A stretch of DNA of 64,000 nt from NCBI GenBank assembly GCA_003551665.1, contig PUNE01000129.1:1-64000 (forward strand), in the 5' to 3' direction. The translations under genes and the position numbers were made by a program. Below, piece by piece: positions 40,857 through 50,212 of this stretch; positions within the stretch are counted from its first letter, which is position 1, and every line of letters starts with the position of its first letter. Source of the DNA: Halobacteroidaceae bacterium (GTDB lineage: Bacteria; Bacillota; Halanaerobiia; B1SED10-174). The notes below the pieces were generated by a model. That model did no database searches, was not told the DNA's origin, and saw only the letters and a list, made by a program, of their open reading frames with translations.

Positions 40857-42162
40857 CCTGCGTTCCCTGACAAAAGACCTGGAAAAAAGAGCTCCCGTTC
40901 GGGGTTATGGCAGGGTCACCCGGGTTATTGGCCTGACCATTGAAAGCGAGGGACCCAATGCTCACCTTGGTGAGCTGTGTCATATTCGTGGAGGGCGCGG
41001 GGCAGAACCTCTGCCCGCGGAGGTTGTCGGGTTCCGGGAGAACAGGATATTATTGATGCCCCTTGGTCCCCTTTCCGGCCTTGCTCCGGGAGCTGAAGTG
41101 GTAGGGACCGGGCAGACCATGAGCGTTTCCTTGGGAGAAGACCTCCTGGGCAGGGTAATAGATGGGTTGGGCAAACCCATTGATGGCAAAGGGGTTTTTA
41201 AGGGTGAAGAACTCTATCCGGTGCACAATCAACCACCCGATCCCATGACCCGCCTCCGGATTAAGGAACCGCTTTCCCTGGGAGTCAGGTCTATTGATAG
41301 TCTAATAACCTGCGGCAGAGGGCAGCGGGTTGGGATTTTTTCCGGGAGTGGAGTGGGGAAAAGTTCGCTTCTGGCCATGTGTGCACGCTACACCTCGGCT
41401 GATGTTACTGTAATCGGTCTCATCGGAGAAAGGGGACGTGAAGTCAGGGATTTCATTGAAAAAGATCTTGGCCCCGAGGGTTTAAAAAGGGCAGTTGTAG
41501 TCGTTTCCACCTCAGATCAGCCGGCATTGGTTCGAGTTAAAGGTGCCCTCATGGCTACCGCCGTTGCGGAGTACTTCCGGGACCAGGGCAAAAACGTTCT
41601 CCTGATAATGGACTCTCTCACCAGGGTGGCCATGGCCTTAAGGGAAGTGGGCCTGGCCATCGGGGAGCCACCCGCAACCCGGGGTTATCCCCCTTCAGTG
41701 TTTGCCTTTATGCCCGGTTTGCTCGAACGGTCCGGTGCCAACGAAGTGGGGACCATAACCGGCCTGTATTCGGTTCTTGTGGAAGGCGACGATCTGCAGG
41801 AACCAGTTACCGATACAGTTCGGGGGATCCTCGACGGTCACATTGTTTTGAGTCGTAGGCTAGCCGGGGAAGGACATTACCCACCGGTAGATATCCTGCA
41901 GAGTGTTAGCCGGTTAATGCCTGAAGTGGTTGCTCCCGATGCTCTCCAGGCAGCGGGCAAGTTAAGACGCCTCCTTGCAGCCCATGATAGAACCCGGGAC
42001 CTCATTTCCATTGGGGCCTATGAGAACGGAAGCGACCCGGATGTTGATAAAGCCCTGGAAAGGATGGAAGCGATAAAAGGTTTTCTCCAGCAGGATTTTC
42101 AGGAACAGTCTTCCTTGGAAGAGGCACTGAACGGGCTGCAAAATCTGGTTGAGGGGGTATAA
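40843..42162 (+). CDS. fliI: Flagellum-specific ATPase FliI
   Basis: The 439-residue F1-like export ATPase has Walker A SGSGVGKSSL (about residues 167-176), Walker B VLLIMDSLTR and the LLERSGAN motif. ATG 40843 is chosen for GGTGGAG 5 bases upstream and for the family N-terminus; an open extension to 40753 overlaps fliH. Confidence 0.96.
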   Translation: MERVDLRSLTKDLEKRAPVRGYGRVTRVIGLTIESEGPNAHLGELCHIRGGRGAEPLPAEVVGFRENRILLMPLGPLSGLAPGAEVVGTGQTMSVSLGEDLLGRVIDGLGKPIDGKGVFKGEELYPVHNQPPDPMTRLRIKEPLSLGVRSIDSLITCGRGQRVGIFSGSGVGKSSLLAMCARYTSADVTVIGLIGERGREVRDFIEKDLGPEGLKRAVVVVSTSDQPALVRVKGALMATAVAEYFRDQGKNVLLIMDSLTRVAMALREVGLAIGEPPATRGYPPSVFAFMPGLLERSGANEVGTITGLYSVLVEGDDLQEPVTDTVRGILDGHIVLSRRLAGEGHYPPVDILQSVSRLMPEVVAPDALQAAGKLRRLLAAHDRTRDLISIGAYENGSDPDVDKALERMEAIKGFLQQDFQEQSSLEEALNGLQNLVEGV

Positions 42163-42165
42163 GAT

Positions 42166-42624
42166 ATGAAGGCCTTTAAATTCCGTTTACAGCCGGTCCT
42201 TGATTTAAAAGAACAGGAAAAAGAAACACTCCAGCAGAGGTACCAGCGGGCCCGGGAGAACTGTAGAAAGAGAAGAGAAGACCTCCTCAAGCTGGAAGAT
42301 CTAAAAAGATCATGCCTGGAAGGGGCCGAAGTGGATGGAGAAAAGGAGATAAAACCCAGAGAACTGGAAATGCAATGGTCATTTATTGAACTTCTCAACC
42401 TGGAAATAGAAAAAGTAATCGAGGATATTAAGCGACTGGAAGAGATTGCCAGGCGGAGATACCTCGAACTGGTGGAAAAACTGCGGGAGGAAAAGAGTCT
42501 GGAAAAACTTAAAACCAGGCTTTCCCGGGACCACATGATTGAACAGGAACGAGCCCAGCAAAAAATCATCGATGAAGTTGGCCAACAGCTCTTCCACCTG
42601 AGGCAGGAGGAGGGGGTTAGATGA
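42166..42624 (+). CDS. fliJ: Flagellar export chaperone FliJ
   Basis: This 152-residue, nearly all coiled-coil protein begins FKFRLQPVLDLKEQEKE, typical of FliJ. It works with FliH and FliI at the export gate. Stop overlaps the next ATG (ATGA). Confidence 0.88.
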   Translation: MKAFKFRLQPVLDLKEQEKETLQQRYQRARENCRKRREDLLKLEDLKRSCLEGAEVDGEKEIKPRELEMQWSFIELLNLEIEKVIEDIKRLEEIARRRYLELVEKLREEKSLEKLKTRLSRDHMIEQERAQQKIIDEVGQQLFHLRQEEGVR

Positions 42625-43154
42625 AAAAAATCATCGTAATCCTGGTAATCCTCTTTGTGTTCATTGGGTTGACTATTGCTCTTTTAGATTTCTTTAAAAT
42701 ATGGAGCATCACCGGAGCAGTCAGGGAAGCTGTGGAAAACCATCCCCGTATTCAACCCTACCTTCTTTCCGCAGAAGAGCGTGCTGCAATGGAAAAAGAA
42801 ATAACCCTCCTGCAGGAAGAGCTGCAGGAGACAAAGGGAGAGAAGAATGAACTGGGAAGAATAAATGCCAGCCTGGAAGATTTGGTTGAAAGGTACCAGG
42901 ATCGAATTGATGAACTGGAGGCGGCCCTGGAAGGGCAGGTAAAAGAGGCCGAAGATAGGGAAGATAGGATTCGCCAGCTGGCAGGAGTATACAGCCAGAT
43001 GAAACCAAACGAGGCTGCAGTGGTTCTGGAGGGCCTCGAGGATGATCTGGTAATCGACCTGTTTTTGCGCTGGGAGGACAGATTTGCGGCGCGGGTTTTA
43101 GCTGAAATGGAACCGGCAAGATCTGCACGACTGACTGAAATCCTCTCAGAGTGA
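42621..43154 (+). CDS. MgtE_N-domain flagellar operon protein (YlxF-like)
   Basis: The 177-residue protein has one N-terminal transmembrane helix (about residues 4-24), a coiled coil (about 55-115) and a C-terminal MgtE-N-like domain (SQMKPNEAAVVLEGLEDDLVIDLFLRW). Proteins of this layout commonly sit between fliJ and fliK in Firmicutes, where the exact role is unclear. Confidence 0.8.
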   Translation: MKKIIVILVILFVFIGLTIALLDFFKIWSITGAVREAVENHPRIQPYLLSAEERAAMEKEITLLQEELQETKGEKNELGRINASLEDLVERYQDRIDELEAALEGQVKEAEDREDRIRQLAGVYSQMKPNEAAVVLEGLEDDLVIDLFLRWEDRFAARVLAEMEPARSARLTEILSE

Positions 43155-43185
43155 AATAAAAAATCTCAAGAAAGGAGGTGAATAA

Positions 43186-44808
43186 ATGCAGGCAATTATA
43201 GCAAGCCTTCTTATGGGAATGGAACAGGACTTCAAAGAAGGGGTAAAACTACCTCCAGGGGAAAGCAGAGAACCCTCTCCCTTTTTCCAACTTCTCCTAA
43301 AAGAGCAGGGCAAAGTGGAAAAGGAAGAAAAAATGGTTTTGCTTTCCCCAGGGGCCGACGGGGAAAAAGCAGTCGAACTTTTCCTGGAAGAACTTCTCGG
43401 GGAATTACTGGGAGAGATCGAGGAGCTGGTCCTGGAAATTTCCGGAGCAACGGTACCCGAATTAAAGGCATTCGTGCTTGGGGATGAAGGGACCATGGAC
43501 CTGTTGAAAGACCTTTTACTGTCTGGGGAAAAGGATAAGGCCCGGGAAGTAGTAGTTGATTTTCTGCAGAAGAATGAAAATCCAAACCCCGGTCCGGGAA
43601 GCTACCGAAGATCCAGAGAAATTAGCAACCATCCAGGAGAGCTGCCCAAAAAAATACCAGGGAAAGAAAAGAAGGAAAATCCGATCCCCGGATCCAGAAT
43701 TTTCCGAAGGGCAAGGGGAATTAGCTCTAATTTAGAGGAAAAGGGCCACAGGTTGCCCGGAAAAGAAAAAGGTAAAAAACCCGATGCCCGTCCAGTAAAA
43801 AACGAAGCTGATCCCGAGCCAAAAAATCCGGCAAAAGAAATACTAAAAGCCCGGGGCAAATTGCCAGAAAAAGAAAACCAAAAACCTCTTTTAAAAGCAG
43901 CAGAAAGGTCCCAGCCCCAGAAACCAGAACCGCCTGGGTACTCGTTGCTAAGGAAGGAAAAGGTGGGAGAAACAATTCTTGCCGCAAAGGAAACTTCTGC
44001 AAAAAACAGCGCTTTCCACCTTTTTAGTGGTGAGAGAGATGGTGAAGGGAAGCCTGTTCTTCTGCAAAAGGAAGCCGAATTGCTTATGCAGGGAGACCGG
44101 GGCAAATCAACGGGAGGGATTGGAAAACCAAAAAGTCCCTATCCCGACCAGGAAAATACGGGGCCAAGCGAAAAAAGTTCTTTCCCAATGGGAAAAAGGC
44201 CGTCGGTTTTAAATTCCCGGGAGATGGGAGAAAGCCGTTTTGACCTTTTCTCTGGCTCCCAGCGAGGGAACCAGGGACCGAAAAATGGTTTTCAGAGTCA
44301 GGGTGAAAGGCCTGATTTTAACCTGGAAATCCTGGAAAATCCTCAGCGGATGGAGGCCCGGGCAACCGGGACAGGGTCTGCCCGGACTTTGACAGGAGAA
44401 AACCGGCCCCAGGAAGTTTTCCAGCAGATAGTAGATCAGGCACGCCTTACCCTGCGGAACAGGGAAGAGGGAACAATGGAAATCAAACTACGTCCCGAAT
44501 ACCTGGGGGGCCTTCGAATGAGGGTGGCCCTTGAGGATGGGCAGCTAAGAGCCCATTTCCAGGTGGAAAACCACCTGGCCCGGGATATCCTGGAAAACAA
44601 CCTAACCAATCTTCGGGATACTCTTTCCCGGGAAGGCTTTACCTTTGATGATGTTGATGTAAACGTCCAGGGAGAGGGAAGTGAAGGCTCCGGCAGGGAA
44701 GAAGGGGAGCCCGAAGAGTCGGACCTTGAAAGAGATGAAAAACAGGAACCCCTGAATGAAAGCCTCTACAGTGTTCTTGAACGCAATCAAGTGGATTATC
44801 GGGTTTAG
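43186..44808 (+). CDS. fliK: Flagellar hook-length control protein FliK
   Basis: The 540-residue protein has a conserved C-terminal substrate-switch domain (about residues 415-515; EEGTMEIKLRPEYLGGLRMR ... EGFTFDDVDVNVQ). The middle is Pro/Lys/Glu-rich low complexity and includes two imperfect copies of a roughly 33-residue unit at about 134-199. The variable ruler region fits the role of FliK in measuring hook length. AAGGAGG precedes the start. Confidence 0.88.
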   Translation: MQAIIASLLMGMEQDFKEGVKLPPGESREPSPFFQLLLKEQGKVEKEEKMVLLSPGADGEKAVELFLEELLGELLGEIEELVLEISGATVPELKAFVLGDEGTMDLLKDLLLSGEKDKAREVVVDFLQKNENPNPGPGSYRRSREISNHPGELPKKIPGKEKKENPIPGSRIFRRARGISSNLEEKGHRLPGKEKGKKPDARPVKNEADPEPKNPAKEILKARGKLPEKENQKPLLKAAERSQPQKPEPPGYSLLRKEKVGETILAAKETSAKNSAFHLFSGERDGEGKPVLLQKEAELLMQGDRGKSTGGIGKPKSPYPDQENTGPSEKSSFPMGKRPSVLNSREMGESRFDLFSGSQRGNQGPKNGFQSQGERPDFNLEILENPQRMEARATGTGSARTLTGENRPQEVFQQIVDQARLTLRNREEGTMEIKLRPEYLGGLRMRVALEDGQLRAHFQVENHLARDILENNLTNLRDTLSREGFTFDDVDVNVQGEGSEGSGREEGEPEESDLERDEKQEPLNESLYSVLERNQVDYRV

Positions 44809-44819
44809 GAGGTGAGAAA

Positions 44820-45299
44820 ATGTTCATTCATACAACAAGCCACACCACATCTGCTGATATCATGCAGGAGTCGAAACAAACTGAAAAGGCACCAAAAACT
44901 GATACGAGTCCCCTGGCAACGTCGGAAGAAATGGATCTGGATCGGGATGCTTTTTTGAAAATCCTGATCACCCAGCTGCGTTACCAGGATCCCATGAACC
45001 CTATGGAGGACAAGGAATTTATTGCCCAGATGGCCCAGTTCAGTTCCCTGGAGCAAATGCAGCAGATGAACCAGAGCCTGAATACATTCCTGGAAGGTAA
45101 TTTTATTTACCAGGCCAGCGCCCTGATTGGCAAGGAAGTTGCTGTAAAGGCCGGTGAAGGAGAGGAAACTCTTGGCGTGGTAAAGGAAATAAGCTTTACG
45201 GAAGAGGGTCCAATGGTCATCCTTGATGATGGAAAGGAATACCCCATGCAGGATATTGTTGGAATAAGTGCTGTTAGGAGTGAGGGCGATGACGGATAA
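44820..45299 (+). CDS. flgD: Flagellar hook cap protein FlgD
   Basis: This 159-residue hook-capping protein has the diagnostic LDRDAFLKILITQLRYQDPM and DKEFIAQMAQFSSLEQM segments. It is short because the C-terminal Ig-like part is reduced. It overlaps the next gene. Confidence 0.94.
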   Translation: MFIHTTSHTTSADIMQESKQTEKAPKTDTSPLATSEEMDLDRDAFLKILITQLRYQDPMNPMEDKEFIAQMAQFSSLEQMQQMNQSLNTFLEGNFIYQASALIGKEVAVKAGEGEETLGVVKEISFTEEGPMVILDDGKEYPMQDIVGISAVRSEGDDG

Positions 45300-45678
45300 A
45301 ATTCTCCCCGGAGGCAGAATAATTCAGCCCCTGACTACACCCAAAACCAGTCCCGGGACAGATGCTCCGGACAAAAAGGGTGATAGCTTTCAAAAAGTCC
45401 TAGACCAGAAGATAAAGGACAAAAAGGTCCAGTTTTCAAAGCATGCCGCCGAAAGAATGGTGAGCAGGTCAATAGAACTTGACGGTAAGGACCTGCAGCG
45501 CCTGGATGATGCGGTCCAGAAGGCTGCCGCAAAGGGAGCAAAGGAGTCTCTGGTTGTTTTGGGTGATAACGCCTACGTTGTGAGTGTAAAAAACAACACT
45601 GTTATTACTGCCCTGGACGGGGATAGTATGCGGGAGAATGTCTTTACCAACATTGATAGTGCAATAATAATGGATTGA
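45289..45678 (+). CDS. TIGR02530-type flagellar operon protein
   Basis: The 129-residue protein starts at ATG 45289 (TAGGAG 8 bases upstream), within the end of flgD. The core VQFSKHAAERMVSRSIELDGKDLQRLDDAVQKA matches the conserved flagellar-operon family found between flgD and flgE in Firmicutes. Role unknown. Confidence 0.85.
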   Translation: MTDKILPGGRIIQPLTTPKTSPGTDAPDKKGDSFQKVLDQKIKDKKVQFSKHAAERMVSRSIELDGKDLQRLDDAVQKAAAKGAKESLVVLGDNAYVVSVKNNTVITALDGDSMRENVFTNIDSAIIMD

Positions 45679-45759
45679 GGCTGGACCTCATTTGGGAGGA
45701 GGCCGCCGTTGCTGATGGAGTGAGGCAACGGGTCCATAATCTGAGGAGGTTGTTAAAAA

Positions 45760-47007
45760 ATGATGCGTTCACTTTATTCCGGCGTAGCCGGATTAAATGC
45801 CCACCAGACCAGAATGGACGTAATTGGAAACAATATTGCCAATGTTAATACTGTTGGGTTTAAAAAAGAAAGAGCGACATTCCAGGAAATGTTGAGCCAG
45901 ATGATCCAGGGGCCTTCGGGGCCAACCGGAGAAAAAGGTGGGGTAAACCCCATGCAGGTGGGGTTGGGTGTCCAGGTAGGCAGCATAGATACCAGTCACC
46001 AGCAGGGAAGCCTGGAATCAACAGGACAGAGCACTGACCTGGCAATAGACGGCAACGGGTTTTTCATCCTGAGAGAGGGAGATGAGCGATACTATACCCG
46101 GGCAGGAAACCTGTCCATGGACAGCGAGGGCTTCCTGGTTAATTCCGGAAACGGACTGCGGATGCAGGGCTGGCGGGCTGACAGAACAACGGGCTCCATT
46201 GATACGGACCAGAATATTGATGATATTCGAATTCCCATTGGAGATGTTATGGGAGCCCAGCCCAGCAGCTATATTGATTTTGCCGGGAACCTTAATTCTG
46301 ACGGCGAGATTGGGACTATCCACCAGACCTCCGTTTCCATATACGATGAATTCGGGTCAAGGCACGAATTGATCCTGGAATTTGAAAAAACTGCTAATAA
46401 TGAATGGGAACTAAACATATCCAATGATGGCTCCTTTGATATTGAGGGTGGAAATGCCATCCCCCTGGAATTTGAAGAAGGTCGGCTGAGTTCTGTCCTT
46501 GAAGGAGAAGACCTATTTGCAAATATCCAGCTAAACAATTTTGCCAATGGAGCCAATGATATCGAGCAGCTTCAGCTGCGCCTTGAAGAAGTAACCCAGT
46601 TTTCAGGGGAGTATTCCGCTGAAGCCAATAATCTTGACGGGAACCGTATGGGTTCGCTGCAGTCTTTTACAATTGATGACAGCGGCGTGGTTGTTGGTAC
46701 CTACACCAACGGGGTAACCCGCAACCTGGGACAGGTAGCAGTTGCCAGCTTCAATAACCCCGACGGGCTGATTAAGGAGGGAGATACAATGTTCTCCGAA
46801 TCAGTTAACTCGGGCATTTCCCAGATTGGGCAGCCGGGTACCGGTGGCCGGGGTGTAATGCGCACCGCAGCCCTGGAGATGAGCAATGTTGACCTTGCCG
46901 AGGAATTTTCCAGCATGATAGTAACCCAGCGGGGTTACCAGGTTAATTCCCGTATTATTTCAACCGTGGACCAGATGCTGCAGGAACTGGCAAATATGGC
47001 CCGGTAA
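45760..47007 (+). CDS. flgE: Flagellar hook protein FlgE
   Basis: This 415-residue hook subunit begins MMRSLYSGVAGLNAHQTRMDVIGNNIANVNTVGFK (family N-terminus; read as several blocks) and ends with the FlgE/FlgG helix EEFSSMIVTQRGYQVNSRII. A long central D1/D2 part suits hook assembly. GAGGAGG precedes the start. Confidence 0.94.
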   Translation: MMRSLYSGVAGLNAHQTRMDVIGNNIANVNTVGFKKERATFQEMLSQMIQGPSGPTGEKGGVNPMQVGLGVQVGSIDTSHQQGSLESTGQSTDLAIDGNGFFILREGDERYYTRAGNLSMDSEGFLVNSGNGLRMQGWRADRTTGSIDTDQNIDDIRIPIGDVMGAQPSSYIDFAGNLNSDGEIGTIHQTSVSIYDEFGSRHELILEFEKTANNEWELNISNDGSFDIEGGNAIPLEFEEGRLSSVLEGEDLFANIQLNNFANGANDIEQLQLRLEEVTQFSGEYSAEANNLDGNRMGSLQSFTIDDSGVVVGTYTNGVTRNLGQVAVASFNNPDGLIKEGDTMFSESVNSGISQIGQPGTGGRGVMRTAALEMSNVDLAEEFSSMIVTQRGYQVNSRIISTVDQMLQELANMAR

Positions 47008-47031
47008 AAAACAGGGGAGGGCTGGGGGTAG

Positions 47032-47229
47032 ATGTTAAAGCTAACCCGCTTTGATGGAACTCGGATTGTGGTCAATTGTGACCTGATTGAGTTTGTGGAA
47101 AAAACTCCGGATACGGTAATTTCCCTTACCACCAACCGGAAAATACTTGTTCAGGAAAGTGTTGATGAGGTTATCCAGAAGGCCATTGAATTCAAGAAGG
47201 CGATTTTTTCGGGGGAGAGGTGGCAATAA
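47032..47229 (+). CDS. FlbD/SwrD-family flagellar protein
   Basis: This 65-residue protein begins MLKLTRFDGTRIVVNCDLIEF, characteristic of the FlbD family; in Bacillus the homologue SwrD raises motor power. Its stop overlaps the motA start (TAATG). Confidence 0.9.
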   Translation: MLKLTRFDGTRIVVNCDLIEFVEKTPDTVISLTTNRKILVQESVDEVIQKAIEFKKAIFSGERWQ

Positions 47230-48032
47230 TGGATTTAGCGACAATAATAGGGCTTTTAATTGGAATAGTGCTGGTAGTCGGTGCTATTCTCCTGGAAGGC
47301 GAGGCCATAATTTATATCAGCCTAAACTCGGTGATGATTGTCCTGGGTGGAACACTGGCTGCAACCATGATTAGTTTTACCATGACCGAAGTAGCCAATG
47401 TTTTTAAACTCCTCGGGGTGGCCTTTGTCGGTAAAAAGACCGATACCGATGAGGTTACAGAAACCCTGGTTGGCTTTGCCGAAAAAGCCCGCCGGGAAGG
47501 ACTGCTGGCCCTGGAGGAAGAGGTTGAAACCCTGGACAATGACTTCCTAAAAAAAGGTGTTCAGCTGGTTGTGGACGGCACGGATCCCCAGCTCGTCCGC
47601 AATATCCTGGAAACCAAAATTACCTTTGTGGAAGAAAGGCACCGCAAGGGCCAGGAAGTTTTCACCAACATGGGCACTTTCTCCCCTGCCTTTGGAATGA
47701 TCGGAACCCTTATCGGTTTGATCCGCATGCTCAGTGCACTTGAAGATCCCGAAAGTATTGGAAGCGGGTTAGCTACTGCCCTCCTGACAACACTGTATGG
47801 AACTCTTTTTGCCAACTTAATTTTCCTGCCCATTGCGGGGAAATTGAAGGTTAAAAGTGAAGGTGAAATCCTGATTAAAGAAGTTATGATTGAGGGGATC
47901 CTCTCGATCCAGGCCGGGGAGAACCCCAGAATAGTTGAAGAAAAGCTCCAGGCTTTCCTTTCCGCCGGACCCAGTGAAGAAGAGCGAGAAGAAGAGGAAG
48001 AAATGGAGATGGTGGTTGATTCCAATGTTTAA
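47229..48032 (+). CDS. motA: Flagellar stator protein MotA
   Basis: The 267-residue protein begins MDLATIIGLLIGIVLVVGAI. It has four hydrophobic helices and the cytoplasmic loop with family motif VRNILETKITFVEERHRKGQ. ATG 47229 is chosen over GTG 47220 for its overlap with the preceding stop and for family length. It forms the ion channel with MotB. Confidence 0.93.
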   Translation: MDLATIIGLLIGIVLVVGAILLEGEAIIYISLNSVMIVLGGTLAATMISFTMTEVANVFKLLGVAFVGKKTDTDEVTETLVGFAEKARREGLLALEEEVETLDNDFLKKGVQLVVDGTDPQLVRNILETKITFVEERHRKGQEVFTNMGTFSPAFGMIGTLIGLIRMLSALEDPESIGSGLATALLTTLYGTLFANLIFLPIAGKLKVKSEGEILIKEVMIEGILSIQAGENPRIVEEKLQAFLSAGPSEEEREEEEEMEMVVDSNV

Positions 48033-48789
48033 AAACAGGGGGAACAAAGCGCCCAAAAAAGCAGGAGCACCTTCCTGGATGGTTACATACGGTGATATGA
48101 TGACTCTCCTCCTGTGTTTTTTCGTCCTCCTGTTTTCAATGTCTACAATCGACCTGGAGAAATTTTCTCTGATAATTTCTCAGCTGCAGCAGCAGCTTGG
48201 AGTTCTTGATGGTGGCCGGACGATTTCCCCTGAAGAGATGATTGATTCGGGACAGCGAGATGAATTGATCGGGCAGATTGAAAGGTCCCGGATGGAGTTC
48301 GAGCAGTTATATATGGAGATCCGGGCTTACCTTGAAGAAAAGGGACTGGAAGAAGAAGTGGAAGTTGCATTTGTAGACGAGGGGCTTTTGATCCGCTTTC
48401 CCGGACAGATATTGTTTGAACTTGGACGGGCGGAATTACTGCCTGAAGCCCGGGAAATCCTGGGGGAGCTGGCCAGCCTTTTCGATGCACTGGAAAATGA
48501 GGTAACTGTGGAAGGGCATACCGATGACTGGCCCATAAGTACCCCGGAATTTCCCTCGAACTGGGAACTCTCAACCACCAGGGCTACAAACGTTATCCGG
48601 TATTTAATCGAAGGTAAGGGGCTCCCTCCCGAACAGTTTTCGGCAGCAGGGTACGGGGAATTCCAGCCCATTCGCCCCAATGACTCCCCGGAGAACAGAG
48701 CTTTAAACAGGCGCGTAGATATCCTGATCAGGCGCAGCGTTGAATTTGACCTTTTGTGGAGAAAGGAGGGGCTCAATGAGGAAGGGTAA
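48025..48789 (+). CDS. motB: Flagellar stator protein MotB
   Basis: The 254-residue protein has one membrane helix carrying the ion-binding Asp24 (VTYGDMMTLLLCFFVLLFS), then an OmpA-like peptidoglycan-binding domain (about 130-245; VEGHTDDWP, NWELSTTRATNVIRYLIEG). ATG 48025 lies inside the end of motA and suits the family N-terminus. Confidence 0.93.
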   Translation: MFKNRGNKAPKKAGAPSWMVTYGDMMTLLLCFFVLLFSMSTIDLEKFSLIISQLQQQLGVLDGGRTISPEEMIDSGQRDELIGQIERSRMEFEQLYMEIRAYLEEKGLEEEVEVAFVDEGLLIRFPGQILFELGRAELLPEAREILGELASLFDALENEVTVEGHTDDWPISTPEFPSNWELSTTRATNVIRYLIEGKGLPPEQFSAAGYGEFQPIRPNDSPENRALNRRVDILIRRSVEFDLLWRKEGLNEEG

Positions 48790-49195
48790 GATTTTGGTAA
48801 TTGTCCTGGCCCTGCTCCTGGTAATATTAATTGGCGCAGGAACAGCTTTTTTTCTCCTCTTCTGGCCTACTGCTCCAATTGACCCTTCAGAACAGCGGGG
48901 GGAAATAACCCCGCTGGGGGAATTTGTGGTAAATGTCCAGCACCAGAGGTCCCTGCGTATTGTCAGAACGGAAATTTCCCTGGAAATGGTGGGTGGCGAT
49001 CCTGTTGAAACTTTGGAAAGGAACAGGCCAAAGATTCGGGACGCTATTATCAGTGTCCTGCGGGGATCGGGGGAAGAGGCTATAGAGGACCCCACTGCTT
49101 CTGACCTAAAAGAGCAGATAGCAGGGGAAGTAAATAGAATTCTGGGTGAAGAAAAGGTCCGGAATGTATTTTTTACAGAATTTGTTGTCCAGTAA
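48776..49195 (+). CDS. fliL: Flagellar basal body-associated protein FliL
   Basis: The 139-residue single-pass protein has an N-terminal helix (about residues 4-30) and a FliL domain (EFVVNVQHQRSLRIVRTEISLEM ... VFFTEFVVQ). ATG 48776 is chosen for AAAGGAGG upstream; it overlaps motB by 14 bases. FliL supports the stator. Confidence 0.88.
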   Translation: MRKGKILVIVLALLLVILIGAGTAFFLLFWPTAPIDPSEQRGEITPLGEFVVNVQHQRSLRIVRTEISLEMVGGDPVETLERNRPKIRDAIISVLRGSGEEAIEDPTASDLKEQIAGEVNRILGEEKVRNVFFTEFVVQ

Positions 49196-49207
49196 GGGGG
49201 TGGAAAA

Positions 49208-50212
49208 GTGTCAGAAGTATTGAGCCAGAAGGAAATTGACCAGCTCCTGAGTGAACTGTCTTCGGGGGAAAAATCCCCCGAAGAACTGGGGAAGGAAGAA
49301 GAAAAGGATAAAGTAAAAACCTATAATTTCCGCCATCCAAAAAAGCTGGCCAGGGATCAACTGAGAACCCTGGAGATGATTTATGAAAACTATGCCCGCT
49401 ACGTGTCCACCGCCCTTTCTGCCCAGCTCCGGACCTTTGTTGACATGAAGGTTGCCTCTGTAGAGGCCCTTAGCTACGAGGAATTTACCCGTTCCCTGCC
49501 AGCACCAACGGTAATCGGGATTGGGGAACTTAGACCGCTTAAAGGACAGTGCCTGCTGGAAATTAATCCCAATGTTGCCTTTTCCATTGTTGACAGGCTA
49601 TTTGGTGGCTGGGGCACTTCCAAGCAATTGGAAAGCAGGGTTTTTACAGATATTGAAGGTATGGCGCTCCGCCAGGTGATGAACTGGATGTTCCGGGAAT
49701 TACCCGAAGCCTGGCAGAACGTGGTTTCTGGGATGGAACCCGAGTTGAAGGAACTGGAGTCCAATCCCCTATTTACCCAGATTGTCCATCATAATGACAT
49801 GATTATCCTGGTAACCTTTGAAGTTGTGGTCAATGAGGTGGAGGGGCTGGTTAACTTCTGCATGCCTCACCTGATGCTGGAGCCCGTTGTGGGAAGGCTT
49901 ACCGCCCAGCACTGGTTTTCCAGCATGCAGGAAAAGAAAATTCAATTCCAGGATGGGATAAAAAAACGCCTTTCCACCAGCTTTTTGGAAATTTCCGCCG
50001 AGTTTCCTCCTTCAATAATCAGTGTTCAGGATCTTTTGAATCTCCAGGAAGGGGATGTGCTTCTCCTGGAAGCCTCCGTGGAAGATAACCTCCGGGTAAA
50101 GGTAGGAAGCAAGGCAAAATTTTCCGGTAAACCAGGTAAAATTAAGGATCGCCTGGCTATCAGGGTCACCGGTGAAGCGGAGAATATAAAGGAGGAAGAG
50201 GACGATGAATAA
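49208..50212 (+). CDS. fliM: Flagellar motor switch protein FliM
   Basis: This 334-residue C-ring protein starts at GTG 49208 with an N-terminal CheY-P-binding peptide-like VLSQKEIDQLLSELSSGE. It then has the CheC-like middle domain (YARYVSTALSAQLRTFVDM) and a C-terminal FliN-like segment. Overlaps fliY. Confidence 0.95.
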   Translation: MSEVLSQKEIDQLLSELSSGEKSPEELGKEEEKDKVKTYNFRHPKKLARDQLRTLEMIYENYARYVSTALSAQLRTFVDMKVASVEALSYEEFTRSLPAPTVIGIGELRPLKGQCLLEINPNVAFSIVDRLFGGWGTSKQLESRVFTDIEGMALRQVMNWMFRELPEAWQNVVSGMEPELKELESNPLFTQIVHHNDMIILVTFEVVVNEVEGLVNFCMPHLMLEPVVGRLTAQHWFSSMQEKKIQFQDGIKKRLSTSFLEISAEFPPSIISVQDLLNLQEGDVLLLEASVEDNLRVKVGSKAKFSGKPGKIKDRLAIRVTGEAENIKEEEDDE

